Positions 36,438 to 47,859 of a DNA stretch of 64,000 nt are shown piece by piece (positions within the stretch are counted from its first letter, which is position 1; the number at the start of each line of letters is the position of its first letter). The stretch is taken from positions 3,691,501 through 3,755,500 of the forward strand of contig WPIO01000030.1 in NCBI GenBank assembly GCA_009760855.2, written 5' to 3'. The notes beneath the pieces are model-generated. The model saw nothing but the letters and a program-made list of their open reading frames with translations. It was not told the origin of the DNA and searched no databases. This DNA is from Cristatella mucedo (Eukaryota > Bryozoa > Phylactolaemata > Cristatellidae). A program made the position numbers and the translations under genes.

Positions 36438-36889
36438 AGCTAAGGCAGCCGCCGGCGTGGGAGACCCAGCAGCCCGACGCGATAAGCGTTTAGATGTCCA
36501 TAGGCACGTAATTTCTTACGCGCTACGGTCAAATAACAATCAGAATAACTTTAAACAGGTCTTAGCTGTATCGTTTCCGTATACGATGTTCGCAAGAACT
36601 TCGGTTTTCGGAAGAATTCTGCAACGAACAAGAACGCACGTTAGAGCGCTCTATGTCAGGAGGCGAGGAATGGATTAATTTAAATGGCACCCAAGATAAC
36701 CAGATCTCTCTTGAGGCAATTTACGTTCGCGGAAAAAATGAATCGCGTCAGTTGGCTAATGATGAGACACGCAATATCATAGCACAGACGCACGCAAAGG
36801 ACAGTACATGCCGAAAGAGCCAAGGTGGTTAGGTACATGTATGTTTATAGCTTTCTGTTGAATTTCATGAACACGTGAGATAGGGTGAT

Positions 36890-38560
36890 GCCATTCGACA
36901 TTGAACTTCAGGCTTTGGGAATATAGTAACTGAAGGCAGGGTCTCCAAGGTATTAGAAGATCGTTAGAGGTGCAGCCAATCCGATTCGGAAGAGCTAGCG
37001 GTAGAACTGGATGCCCGATTACGAAATTATTCAGAAAGCAATAATATTAATAGTAACATTTACGAAGCGCCCTACAAGAACTAAGTCTCTTTCTAGACTG
37101 TATTGAAGCATGCCGATTGGTTAGGGATAACGCGCACAGCGTCAGTACGTATAAGCAGGCAAACGACTTTTCACACTGACCCGGCAAATTTTCTGAAGAA
37201 CATATACGGTAATAGTTTCTTTATTTATAAAAATCTAGTCATGGGAATATAATGGTGTCAGTAAGAAGTGAGTTCCCGGCTTTGCTAGAATTCTAGCTAA
37301 AGGCTCGGTCTACAAAGCATTGAAGGTGAGTTAGAGGCACGGCTATTTGACTTAAAGTGACAAGAACGCGTAGTCCGATGCGAAGCCTGATTGGGAAACA
37401 GCTCGAATAGGTAGCCGGGAGCAAGAGAAGGAAAAAAGGGAAGCTAAAAATGAAATAAATTGTGTGCACGGTACTTGATGGGGAACCAGTGCGGGTCGTT
37501 GAGAAGTTTTCAATGTTGCATTTGTGATGTTTGCAATAGACAAACGTAGCCGCAGAATTTTGCACCAACTGTAAGCGCCAAGTTGCAGGCCGGAAGACCT
37601 CCAAGTAGTGTCTTGCAGAAGTCTAGAAGAGATAGCCCAAATTCAGGGAAAAGCTTGGCCATGGTATCCTTACCTAAATAAGCCCACATTTTTGCGACGC
37701 TTCTTAGCTGAATTTTGACAGATTTAAATGTGGAGCTGATGCTGTTTTCTAATGAAAGGGCACTTTGGATCAGCATGACTAGATTGTGTACAGATGCTAA
37801 CGGAGATATGCCGTCCGAGCTCATTTTGAGGGATGATTTGTCCAATTTCCGAGTAAAACTAACTTTTTTCCATAAATATTAAGGTGGTTTTACCGTTAAT
37901 TTATTTGAGAAATTGTGCTGCCATCCAAATGTGCATATCAGCTATAGAGTTGAGAGAGTTGAACGTCATAGAAGGCAGGGACTGTCAATGGATCGTAGCA
38001 CAAGTAAAGCGTGCGTTATCTACATACGAATTAAAGCTTAGACAGTGCTGGATGGTGAATACATCATTAAGAGAGAAAGAGAGAGAGAGAGAGAGAGAGC
38101 AAGAAATAGAGACGGTTATTTGTTCCCGCAATGAAGCAACAGATTTTGTAAAGGCATACGAAAGGCGCCCAAATTTTTTTTAGCGGCTACAGGAATTATT
38201 CCGGCTGAGCTAGTTTGGCCGACTAAACTGTCAGATTTGTAAGTAACACTAGCTTGGCCCATGCTAAGTAATTTTCCTTTATCTTAATTCAATTCGAGAA
38301 AGTCTGTTGCCATCAAAATGCAAATGTCTGAAATGTATTTTTATACGGGAGCTGAGACAGGCAGGGGAAGACCGCAGTGTAAAAACCGTGACACGTCATG
38401 GGCATTTATATAAAGGCCAATATTGTTCATGGTTATCACATTGGCAAGAAAAAGTTATAAACTGTGAAAAGAAGGAGACCTGAAGCGCAACCGCGGGCTG
38501 TGTCGTACTTCCAAGGTTGACTACATGGTTCTTAGAGATAAGCATGACAGGATGCCGTGA
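36890..38560 (-). mobile_element. LINE family A-related, old copies
   Basis: A piece at 36890-37030 matches the RT C-terminus (CTTCAGGCTTTGGGAATA...). From 37045 a second, longer copy begins with AATAATATTAATAGTAACAT and GAAGCGCCCTACAAGAAC. It includes LGGLPACN near 37590 and SLENSISSTFKSVK near 37740, and similarity fades near 38560. A (GA)n run sits inside at 38069-38098. Much more diverged than the 33-36.7 kb copy. Confidence 0.65.
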
Positions 38561-38564
38561 ATGA

Positions 38565-40985
38565 GAGCCATCTGTCTGAGCCAATCGTGTAACTGTGGCT
38601 GCTATCGATGAGCTGGACTCAGGTATGATGTGGAGGAAGAAAATCTACAATACTTTCAACAACTTTTGTTGATCCTCCAGGAATGATACCGTAGCTCAGA
38701 CCTATGTAGCCTTTCTTGCACGCACTCATGCCTATAGCACAACGATACGATTCCCCGTCGCAAGTTCAGGAGAGCTAATTTGGAGCCCAAACAATCGACT
38801 CTGATTGACAGCTTAATGCACTTTCCACACCAAAATTTGTCAGCTCTACTGTGGACAAGTTGTGCCTTATTTGGCTTGTCAAAATAGCATTTCAGATGAC
38901 TTCCGTCTTCTCTCTAAACCTATGGCAAGATATTGCGCTTCGGGGTTTTTGGATGACCTTGAGTAAGCCTACTTATCAAGGCGCTCTCACTTAACGAACC
39001 AGTTCGTGGGTCTAGATCAACTAGTTAACTCTTGCAGCAAAACATTCTTCATTACCAGGCTCAAGCAGGATGCAGGTCGAAAGCTGCCACGGCTCTTCTG
39101 GCTACAGAAATGAGACTCTTGCATCACAAACTCTTCACTTTACTACTTTATTTTATTGTCATTCCATAGATACTTTTGATGTTCTCCGGAGTTTAGCAAG
39201 CCAAGGACAGACTTATTTTCATCGGACTTTGTTAAAGCTAATAGGACCCCAGCAGAGCAATTATGTTTCCGGGGCCTTTACGAGGCCATACACAGGTTTT
39301 TAGAATCATACGCTTATACTATTGGGGTTGTATCCGATGATACATACTAAGGCTAATCTGTAGCACTTTTATCCAGCGATCATCGCCAGTCACTGTAATC
39401 TCGTACAGTCCTTTTTGTTTGTTCCTAAAGGCGAAAATCGCATACTGTTTGCTTTGCTGTGTTTATAAAGCTTGTTGCGTAGATTTTCAGCCACAAAGCT
39501 TCGGCACTAGCGCTGCAAATAAGCAGCGGTCAGCGCTTGCTTATCGGTCTATTCCCGTCGTACTCGGAGCGATTTAAATCAAATTTAATTTAATTTGGAT
39601 TCAATTTGGATTATTCGGATTGACGCGATCATGGCACGCGGATTGAACCTACGCTGGGCAGAGCACCCCTTAGATGGAGCACCGCTTCCCTGGGTTGGTA
39701 CGGGGGAGCTGAAGCCCCCCCCACGCCTCGCTTCCCAGGGTCTCTCATTCAATAGCGGCCCAGAATGTCGCCAATCGGCAGCGGCGAGCGGCTGACCTCG
39801 GCCACTCGCCGCTGTCGCTAGGCTGCACAGGAAGAGGCTGCGAAGGCGCGTCGAGGAAGAAGAAGCCAGCGAGTGTACAGAGCGCAGTATACGGAGTGTA
39901 CGCGCAGGCGCGTCGAGGAAGGCAGGGTGAGGAGCTCCTCTCCACGAGCTGATTTGCGGGTTGGCAATGAGCGCAACCGGCCTGCCGCGAACCGGCAGCT
40001 CTCCGCCTACTAAATAGCCCACCGTGCTCGTGCATGCTGCCAGCCGAATGGCTACGTTGAGCCCTCAGAGTGCGTGCTTTGCACCTCCAGCGTCGTGCGA
40101 AACGCTCCGCAGCTTAACGGAATGAGTCTCTCTGATCTCGAAGTGGGTCGCGACGTCGACTAGCTCTTTCCGGTTGCGTGCACTGCAAAGGCACCGCGAC
40201 GGCATATAGTGAAGCCTCCGGTCAACGATAAGCCAGTCGCCAGATGATGAAGCCTGCGTGGCGGACAGGCGCATCCATCGAGCCTAGCCTAGCGAGCGGC
40301 CTGTCGGCGGCGGCTGCGTGTCTCCACATCGTACAGGGCTCGAAAGCTACGGTTCCTCGAAAATCTGCCTCGGAAATCCAGGTCACACAACTTCCCCACG
40401 AGTTAAAATCTCGGGCTATTTCATATTATTTTAGTAAATTTGTACTTCCAGCCATAGGTACCCCAATAACATTGAGCTAGGGTATTCACAAACGCTTCGC
40501 ATTTGCGTAGAGCTGCTGTGAAGATTACGTAGCCTACTTTGAAAAGGTAGGATCGTGTAGGCTAATGGGGCAGTCTAAGACCAGATAGCTGAAGCTTTTG
40601 AAGCATTGTAATAACATCATTTTAGGTATTTAATTACTTGAAGACCTCGAGGCCTAGACATTCATATGAGACCAAAGCATATCAACCAGCAAGTTTCAGA
40701 CTTGTTTATAGTAAAATTGTTTGCAGACCAATGCGCTGTTGTTTACATTAAATATCTACAAAAATGATAATTAATTACCATGCTGTAGAGAAATTAGTCA
40801 TGCAAATCAGCAGCCTGATCAACCTTCTCCCGAAAATAGCACACATAAGTTGATGGAGGGCATGCACATACGAGCTGCATAATTAGGTCAACCTCGATTG
40901 CACAGCCGAAATTCCACCAATAAGCAAGTTCAGCTGATTAAACTGCCTTATAGAGGTTGATGCCTTTAGGCCGCAGCGCTCTGCG
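38565..40985. other. Unassigned, with a CpG-rich block at 39.64-40.35 kb
   Basis: 39.64-40.35 kb is rich in CpG and has a repeated GCGCGTCGAGGAAG motif (39848 and 39910), as expected of a promoter-type region. No exon can be assigned. The minus-strand ORF at 39585-40022 is GC-driven. Confidence 0.2.
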
Positions 40986-40989
40986 ACAG

Positions 40990-41290
40990 GATTGATGTCA
41001 GGCTATGCGTATGTATGTATCTCCGTCAGTAACTCCACAAAGTCATAAAGACCATGTGGGTGTTACGCAGGAGAGTTTTGTATAGCGCACTCACAGCCTA
41101 AGCGGCTTTCGGTACGCATTCGGTAGCCAACAGACTTCGTCTCATGCAAAAAAGAGAAAGTGGGAAGCATAGCAGAGTTAGGAGAGCAGTTGAGGTAGTG
41201 AGTAGCATAGAAGTAGCAGTTCAGGACCGCTGAAAAAGATGTGCCATAGTTGGCAGTTGGAGAGTAGATGTCGTTGTGTAATGCTGACTA
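40990..41290 (-). mobile_element. LINE family B, 3' fragment
   Basis: Complement of GTATCTCCGTCAGTAACTCC, GGAGAGTTTTGTATAGCGCA and TTCAGGACCGCTGAAAAAGA, the family B C-terminus and end. About 300 bp remain. Confidence 0.8.
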
Positions 41291-41294
41291 GCCT

Positions 41295-42005
41295 GACATA
41301 TGGCTGTTAAGTATTCAGAGGCCTATGTAGCATATCAGGACATACTGATAAAAAATAAAGCATATTCACGCATGTATGTACATGCAAAATAGTAACTAGA
41401 GTTTACTATATCAAGGTGATGGTATACGCAGGCGTATAAAGTGCACTAATTGCACGTAGACATGACTTTGAGTAACCACTGAAGAAGTACGGCAAGGAAA
41501 CTTGCCGAAAAAGAAAAATGAATGCACTCAGCTTTAAGCCGATGCAACTTGGGCTGTAGAAAAAGCTCTACACCACTTTATGTAAAGGCAAAGGAATTCA
41601 AAAGTAGAGAAGTCAGTGAAACTCGTCAGCCAGTGTTAGCAGGATGTATTTGCAATGGCAATGACGCACATTTTTTCCATGCAGAATACACTGTCCGCTG
41701 CGTCAGATTATTCAATGCAAAAAGTGCATACTTACCCAAATGTACACACATGTTTTATCATTGATCTGACCAACTCTTAACTAAACTTCAAACAAGTTAA
41801 GCTTCGTTACATTTCTTTTTGAGACATTCGTTATTTTTTGCGAGCTTCCTTGCTGCCGTGAACTAAGGTAATAATAATTCTCATAAAAAAGAGCAACTTT
41901 TTTTAGAGAAAGTAAATAACTGCTATGCGTGGTACTAGGATTCATAGCGCTTGCTATTAAAATTTCTAGTGTCTTCCTTTTTCATTTCCTCTCCTAATCC
42001 TCTAT
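41295..42005. other. Unassigned sequence
   Basis: No supported feature. This is where exon 4 of FABP gene 3 could be expected, but no candidate fits well enough. Confidence 0.2.
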
Positions 42006-42009
42006 ATCA

Positions 42010-42260
42010 TATGTAATTCATTTATATAGCGCCCCAAGAGAACTTAATCTTTATTCAGGCGCTTCACATATGCCTCGGGCTGAAGCACATGAGACGTTGG
42101 TAATCAACTAAATTCACTTTGACAGATGGTGTGTAAATTCAGATCTTCGTGTGGGATTTATTAATTTGTATAGTGCCCACGAGTACCATATTCTCTTTAA
42201 AGGCGCTTTACGTATGCCGCAAGGCTCGAGTAAACGACCATGGTCGTTAAACGCAAACAT
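42010..42260 (-). mobile_element. Two SINE family 1 fragments in a row
   Basis: 42010-42090 holds TATAGCGCCCCAAGAGAACT and TTCAGGCGCTTCACATATGC. 42155-42260 holds TATAGTGCCCACGAGTACCA and AGGCGCTTTACGTATGCC with the CAAGGCTCGAGTAAACGACC B-box region. Both keep the tail hairpin and part of the tRNA-like head, in minus orientation. Confidence 0.6.
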
Positions 42261-42283
42261 TTTACCCTTTGAAAAATTCTCAC

Positions 42284-42394
42284 CATCAGTGGGCAGTTGT
42301 CAAAGATATCATTCGTGACAACAAGTGGATTCTTGAAAGGATCTGCTGAAGTGACACTTGCCACCAGCTTATCACTTTGTACAGTTGCTCTGCA
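42284..42394 (-). CDS. FABP gene 3, exon 3
   Basis: The acceptor TTGTAG precedes TGC at 42394 and the donor ATG|gtgaga follows 42284. The exon is 111 nt, 37 codons, phase 0 at both ends, identical in length and phase to exon 3 of gene 2. The peptide starts CRATVQSDKLVASVTSADPF and ends NDIFDNCPLM. Both exons share C-[KR]-A-[ST]-V-x-x-x-K-[VL]. The R-E motif seen in gene 2 is replaced by T-N. Sequence conservation alone is modest; the matched length, phases, start codon and the exon 2 candidate upstream carry the call. Confidence 0.65.
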
Positions 42395-42986
42395 CTACAA
42401 ACACCAACCATAGAACCAAGTTTGACGGGAGGGTGCTTGTAAATACCAAGTTTACTTTTAACTCAGTCATCTTGATCAACCTGGCACTGGTTTATAGTAC
42501 TCAGCCTCACGAATGAATGCACTAGGTTGCATTCTGTTATGCATAACCGATCGCACACCTTTTGGTGACCTGCAACCCACCAACACAAATAATGAAATGC
42601 GACATGACATCTTCTTACAATTTTTGGAGAGTAATATATATGTATATATTTATATATATATATATATATAATTGCAGAAACTAGGAATTTTAGACTGGAA
42701 TGAGAGTCAAACATACGTGTTAGTGACTGATTAGAAATATGCGATGTTAGGGACAATCTTATGCGCTCAGAAGACAAGTTTTAGGTACTGCAATAGCTGT
42801 ATGGTAAGTGTAGTATCGCATGAAAACTGGAAAATGCATAGTGAATAAACAGCTTGACTCCAGCTAACTGTAGTTCCAAATACCACAGCAATGCACTAAG
42901 AAGCAGTCAACTTATGAGCAGCCAACTACTGAGTCACCTGACGAAAGAGACGGTGCATATGTGTGCATATCTGAGAGTGTACAGAG

Positions 42987-43328
<342 letters not shown>

Positions 43329-43348
43329 CTATAGCAAGCGAGGCTTAC

Positions 43349-43522
43349 CTGAAGCTTCGCTTCTTTTCACGCACTTCCTCTTCGTACTCCATCAAGCGAA
43401 GTTTTTCATTTCCTTCTTAATTGCGCCGTCTTCTGTGGTCACTTGCATTAACCCACCTTCGAGAGCTATGGTCAGATACGGCACAGCTGCTACAGCTGGC
43501 TTAATAACCTCTGGCTTAGCTC
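43349..43522 (-). pseudogene. FABP gene 3, exon 2 with disturbed frame
   Basis: Between the acceptor CTTTTAAG and the donor CAG|gtaagc lie 174 nt, one more than the classical 173. The first frame reads AKPEVIKPAVAAVPYLTIAL, then EGGLMQVTTEDGAIKKEMKN, and hits TGA. It aligns residue by residue with exon 2 of gene 2 (P-x-L-T-I-x-x-x-G...T-E...K-E). After the TGA another frame gives MEYEEEVREKKRSF, like the E-[YF]-x-E-E-x-x-x-x-x-K end of FABP exon 2. So a frameshift lies near 43395, and the end phase does not match exon 3. A pseudogene, allele or assembly error could explain this. Confidence 0.55.
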
Positions 43523-43529
43523 CTTAAAA

Positions 43530-45180
43530 GGAAGATGAGAGCACTATGTCAACCGTTTGATGAAGACTTTAATTCAATGCACTGCTCACTCAACGGAATG
43601 AAAATGATGCACTTGACGCTGACTTGCCACAGATCTCCGTCAAGCTCACCCGGACAAGAAAGAGAAAGACGAGTTCGCTTGCACAACTGTGAAAGTTGGC
43701 GATATGTCAAGTTGAATTTTTTAGTAATGCGGCTGAAATTACCATGCTATTAACTACGTTAGGCTGTATTTACTAGGAAGGTGCCAGCATATAAAACTTT
43801 CCTTGCTCCGAAGCAGGAGTGTTTTCTATCGTCATCTGAGCCATAAGTTGCAACCAGCATCGCAAATAGGGTGTTGTGTGGACCTGTGGCTTCTGCTGCT
43901 GCAGTTAGCGATGCACCCTGACACAAATGTACATGCCTCACCTGTTCCCAATAGTTAAGCCATTGACGCAACGCAGCGTCAGGCCGCTAATGTATGTTAT
44001 ATGTCTTGACGTCTGCCGCGATTTATCAAATTCTCGTATATGTATGCCTTGAGAGAGATACAAAGAGATTCTCATTGACCGCTCGCATCCTCGCTCGTGT
44101 CTCCGTGATACTCCACAAGAACTGCCGCCGCCACCCGCCGAAGCCACTGTAATACAGCGAGGGTGAAGCCTGGAAGCTGTTTACGTACTCACCATATGAT
44201 TTACATAAGGCGAGTAGGCATTTGTCAGGAATGTCCTGATCGAAGCGCGATGCACGGAGAGCGAGCACCTAGCTGCACCTAGGGGGACGAGGAACTGCTC
44301 AGAGTCCTCGATCCTGCCAAGCCACCACTTGCCGGCGAGTGGTTGGAGTGCCCCTGCAATGGAGACATTTACGATACTAGAGGCTACGAAGGCATCCGAA
44401 CGGATGAGGTCAAACGCGACGAACCGGGAATCACTGCCTCAAGCGGCTCGTAAGTTAATCCCCGCCAAATAGATAGCCTTATGACGAAGCAGATGCCTTC
44501 TACTAAACTCGTGGCCTCGATAGAGTTAATTAGGGCGAACGTACTAGCATCGGAAAGCCATCAAAAAAGCAAAAATGGTGCATTGGCCGAAAATGGCAAT
44601 CCTACTATGCCGTGCTTCAGCATATTGATAGAAAATTGCACTTTATCCAGAGCGTAACATTCGATGCATCTTGAATGCAGCTATCTCAGTATTGGCTCAT
44701 CTTGCTAATTCAGCTATTTTAAATACATTGTTTTCAGGAAGCTACAGGGTTATAGATAGCGATGGAAGCTCACTCACCTTGTGACATTGGTGACGTTCTA
44801 CCTTCCGTAATGGAATTCATAACTGATGTAGAGACAGTTTAAAGGGAAAATTATTGGATAATCCTTCGCTGGGACGTATGCACAAAACGGACAATCATGC
44901 AGGAATGTCTTGGCAGCCATTCATCCCAGATGCCCTCGCACCGATCATGTCCCGTCTGATTGCAAACTTTCCAGCCTTCGCTTTGACATGTCACTGGGAT
45001 GTACGTAAGTCCTATTGTGAACACTAAGCTTGCTCGTACGGCTTGATATAATTAATATCCAAACAAAATTACGTAGACTTGGCTAGTAGGGTTACTAGAA
45101 ACGACGAGCCGTCGTGGTGCAAATACTATCGCCGAAGTGAAATAATCGTACAATGAGATTCACGTTTCAATTAATTGTTT
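43530..45180. other. Unassigned sequence
   Basis: Exon 1 of FABP gene 3 would be expected to the right of 43522. I searched for the F-x-G-x-W signature with a G|gtaag donor and found no convincing match. No repeats recognised. Confidence 0.2.
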
Positions 45181-45184
45181 CCAT

Positions 45185-45590
45185 ATGTAATGTAATGTAT
45201 CCCCCTCTGTAACTCTGCAAAGCCATAAAGACTATGAGGGTGTTTCGCAGGAGAGTTTTTATAGCACACTCTCATCCTAAGTAGCTTTCGGAACACATTC
45301 GGTAGCCAGCAGACTTCATCTCACGCAACAAAGAGAAAGTGAGAAGCAAAGCAGGGTCAGAAGAGCAGTTGAGGTTGTGAGTGGCATGGAAGTAACAGCT
45401 TATGGCCGCTGGAAAGGATGAGCCATAGTCGGCAGCAGGAGAGTAGTTGTCGTTGCATAAGAATCGTGGAAGCGAGTTCCAGAGTCTAGGACCTGCAGAG
45501 CTAAAGCTTCTGTCGCCAACTGTCTTTAAGCGCACGTGTTTCACCTCGATATGAGTTTCGCCTCGATATAGCAGTGCATAGCTCACAAAT
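45185..45590 (-). mobile_element. LINE family B, 3' fragment
   Basis: The minus strand reads VGDRSFSSAGPRLWNSLPRF, then the ATHNLNC region. The ATGTAATGTAATGTATCC side is the ACATT-type tail. The frame is open for about 100 codons, one of the better preserved B ends. Confidence 0.8.
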
Positions 45591-45594
45591 TTGC

Positions 45595-47645
45595 ATGCTT
45601 CGATTCTCCCATACGTTAAAGGCCTCGAAGAGATTTAATTTTTTGGGGGCTCTGAATAAGCGTTTTATTATTATTACCATCATACGATTTAATCAATTGC
45701 AACTTACACATTGCCATGCTGTATTTGCAGCTATGCGATCCCTAAGGCCATCTGAAAATGTCTGGTCCCAAGGACCCCATCCGAGGACTACTGCAAGCAG
45801 CTGCTCTAGTCCGGGCTACTTTTCAACCTCTGACGACGTGCCTTGATATACTCACACCGTTACCTATGATGGCACTGGCTCGAAGCGCCGGTTAAATCAT
45901 GCTATAGCAGGCAAGATTTCCTCTGACGCGTGAGCAAACCGCCGATCCGCGAGTTCTTCAAGGGCCGCCTACGATAGTCTATCAACCAGCGGCTAAGGCT
46001 CGAGTAAGACCGTGGCCGCACAGGAGGGGGGTGGGGAGGGGCTCCATACGTCAGTATGTGCGCTTGTGCATCGCCTGGGTCGCCAGCGCATTCACCCTGT
46101 CGGCGTTCAGTGCGAAGCATGTTTACTTCTAGTATAATATAAATATATTCTAGCAGGGGCTTCGAATACACCGTCGCCGCGGCAATAATAAATTATGTAA
46201 TGGAGAACAACGGCTGATTCAGCCGCCCGTCAGAATACATCCGGCGGGGAAGATCGATCGGAGACTGGCCCGGCTTCGGCTGCCGTAGCTGCTGAGCCGA
46301 CGCTGACACTGACACCAGGATACGGCCCTAGCGCCGGACGTGGCCTGAGAGGCCGTTGGCTCACTGACATACCAACTGTCACTGGCTCAATCGAGGACTC
46401 TACGCAGTCACGTGACGGTCACATCTCAGTTGCAGTCAATCGCAGTTGAGGCCTCGTGCAATCTCTTTACGCTTGCAATCACCATTCGTCTATAATACAG
46501 ATTCCAGATTTCTGTTTAAACTAGTATCGCTCTTCTTTCAAGTTCCGTGCAATCTGGATTGCCCTTCGAAGCTCCGCTTTCGCTCCGAGCTAGTGCTTAG
46601 CAACTGCAAAGAAAATAACAAATGAGAGGCTCCCCAGACGAGCTTCTCGCGCTACCCTGATCACACCCCTCGATGGAATAACCCAGTTCCCTACCACCAT
46701 TGCCACCCCTTCCGCCTCATCTCTTCGCCGTCGGCCGATCGCCGGAAGCGCCACAAGAGCACAGTACAATGGATTGCAAGAGAAATATATATACACTGAA
46801 AGAGCTCCGTTTGGTCGTTTCCCCAGCCTCAACTCTCACTGAAATAATACAATTCTCAGCCACACTTCTGATATCTTGATCATCCCAACTGTCAGCCACC
46901 GCTACCCATTGAACACTTGAGTTCTTGTCTCACCTCAAGTAACGTGGCAAAACTCGGCTTGAAAAAAATTAGGTGTGCTTTAATAAGAACACCACTGCCA
47001 ACTTGGTCAATGCTATTTGTGACTAGACTTATGCAAGTAAACTAAAAAAAAGATACATTCCTGCCGCGTTTGCTCTGCCTCTGAATTGGCCTCAGTGTGC
47101 TTAAGCTTACTGGTTTTTAGTTGATATGTTTCCTTTGTAGCACATGTTAAGTACCCTGAAAGTTATTTAGTTCTTTTAGGGTGCAATACTGTTGTTTTAT
47201 TATGAATAAACTTTTGGAAAGCATTAACCCCAGCACACTTCTATATGCAATCTAGATTATAAAATTGACGTTAAAGTCTTTTGAAGTTCTCCGGACATAG
47301 AATAGTTGCCTTCTGAAGATCCCCTTGGGTGACAGGAAGACAGGGGCCATTATAGCTCTAACTAATGGCAACGAATCTAATCACGAAATCCTACTTTGTT
47401 TGCAGCCTCAACAGAACGCCTAACATGCACACTTGGTGCACAGCCGAAGCTGTCAACCTCTGACAGCCTGCATCAATCAGTAGCAGCTGGTGGCTGATCT
47501 CCGGTCTCTCACTTTCGTGGCATGGGGAGCACGACTCGACTCCGAGCTCATGTCGTATAGCGAAGCCAAATAGGTCATCATGGGGAGTGGGTGCGAATGA
47601 CGAAAAGTTCAATTTATATCAGCAGAAGAGATTTGGTTCCTATCA
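45595..47645. other. Unassigned sequence
   Basis: 46.2-46.46 kb is GC-rich. A TATA-like ATATAAATTGAAC on the minus strand near 47620 resembles the FABP gene 2 box, but no FABP-like exon follows it. No feature is called. Confidence 0.2.
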
Positions 47646-47649
47646 CCCA

Positions 47650-47757
47650 TTTGCAGAGGGGAATAAAAGATTCCTTGCTATAAGACTCGAACCCACGACC
47701 TGGCTCTAGCGGCAGGAGGGCGTTACCCCCGGGGCTACGAGCCTAGGGCATGTTTTA
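47650..47757 (-). mobile_element. tRNA-derived SINE, partial
   Basis: The minus strand reads GGCTCGTAGCCCCGGGGGTA (A-box side), then GGTCGTGGGTTCGAGTCTTA (B box), then AGCAAGGAATCTTTTATTCC. The spacing is tRNA-like, but the body lacks a cloverleaf, so it is a SINE head rather than a tRNA gene. Confidence 0.6.
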
Positions 47758-47859
47758 TTCCGGAGACTGCCTCTGCAGCTACGACATCACGTTCGATGCT
47801 TGTCTATGATTATGGACAAATTAAGGCAGTGGCAGTGGTTTGCTATACATCTCACTAGC

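Larger units (their letters stand above)
33045..36676 (-). mobile_element. LINE family A, near full-length copy (L2/CR1 type)
   Basis: The most complete element in the window. The minus strand starts with a 5' UTR of about 240 bp, has coding sequence from the ATG at 36437 to 33278, then a 3' UTR with hairpin and (TAA)n tail. Possible 7-bp target duplications AATTTAA lie at 33038-33044 and 36677-36683; they are AT-rich and hence weak. Two frames together cover about 1050 residues and are separated by one frameshift at about 34425. Confidence 0.85.

Noticed and set aside
39585..40022. 145-codon minus-strand ORF and possible promoter
   Set aside because: The composition suggests a CpG-rich block, but no exon, TATA element with downstream gene, or protein similarity could be shown.
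41400..41500. Minus-strand segment after TTCTTCAG (VTQSHVYVQLVHFIRLRIPSP) as exon 4 of FABP gene 3
   Set aside because: The phase does not match exon 3, and the similarity to gene 2 exon 4 needs a two-residue gap. Too weak to annotate.
41522..41764. Plus-strand ORF ending YTVRCVRLFNAKS..., resembling an FABP C-terminus
   Set aside because: Wrong strand relative to the cluster, no FABP-like exon 3 precedes it, and the upstream part of the ORF shows no similarity. Probably chance.
44186..44268. Minus-strand frame FDQDIPDKCLLALCKSYG followed by GTGAGT as exon 1 of FABP gene 3
   Set aside because: Lacks the F-x-G-x-W strand of FABP exon 1, and the helix similarity is only superficial.
47560..47625. 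TATA-like ATATAAATTGAAC with a following ATG, as promoter of FABP gene 3
   Set aside because: The short ORF after it (MMTYLASLYDMSSESSR...) does not keep FABP residues and has no phase 1 donor.
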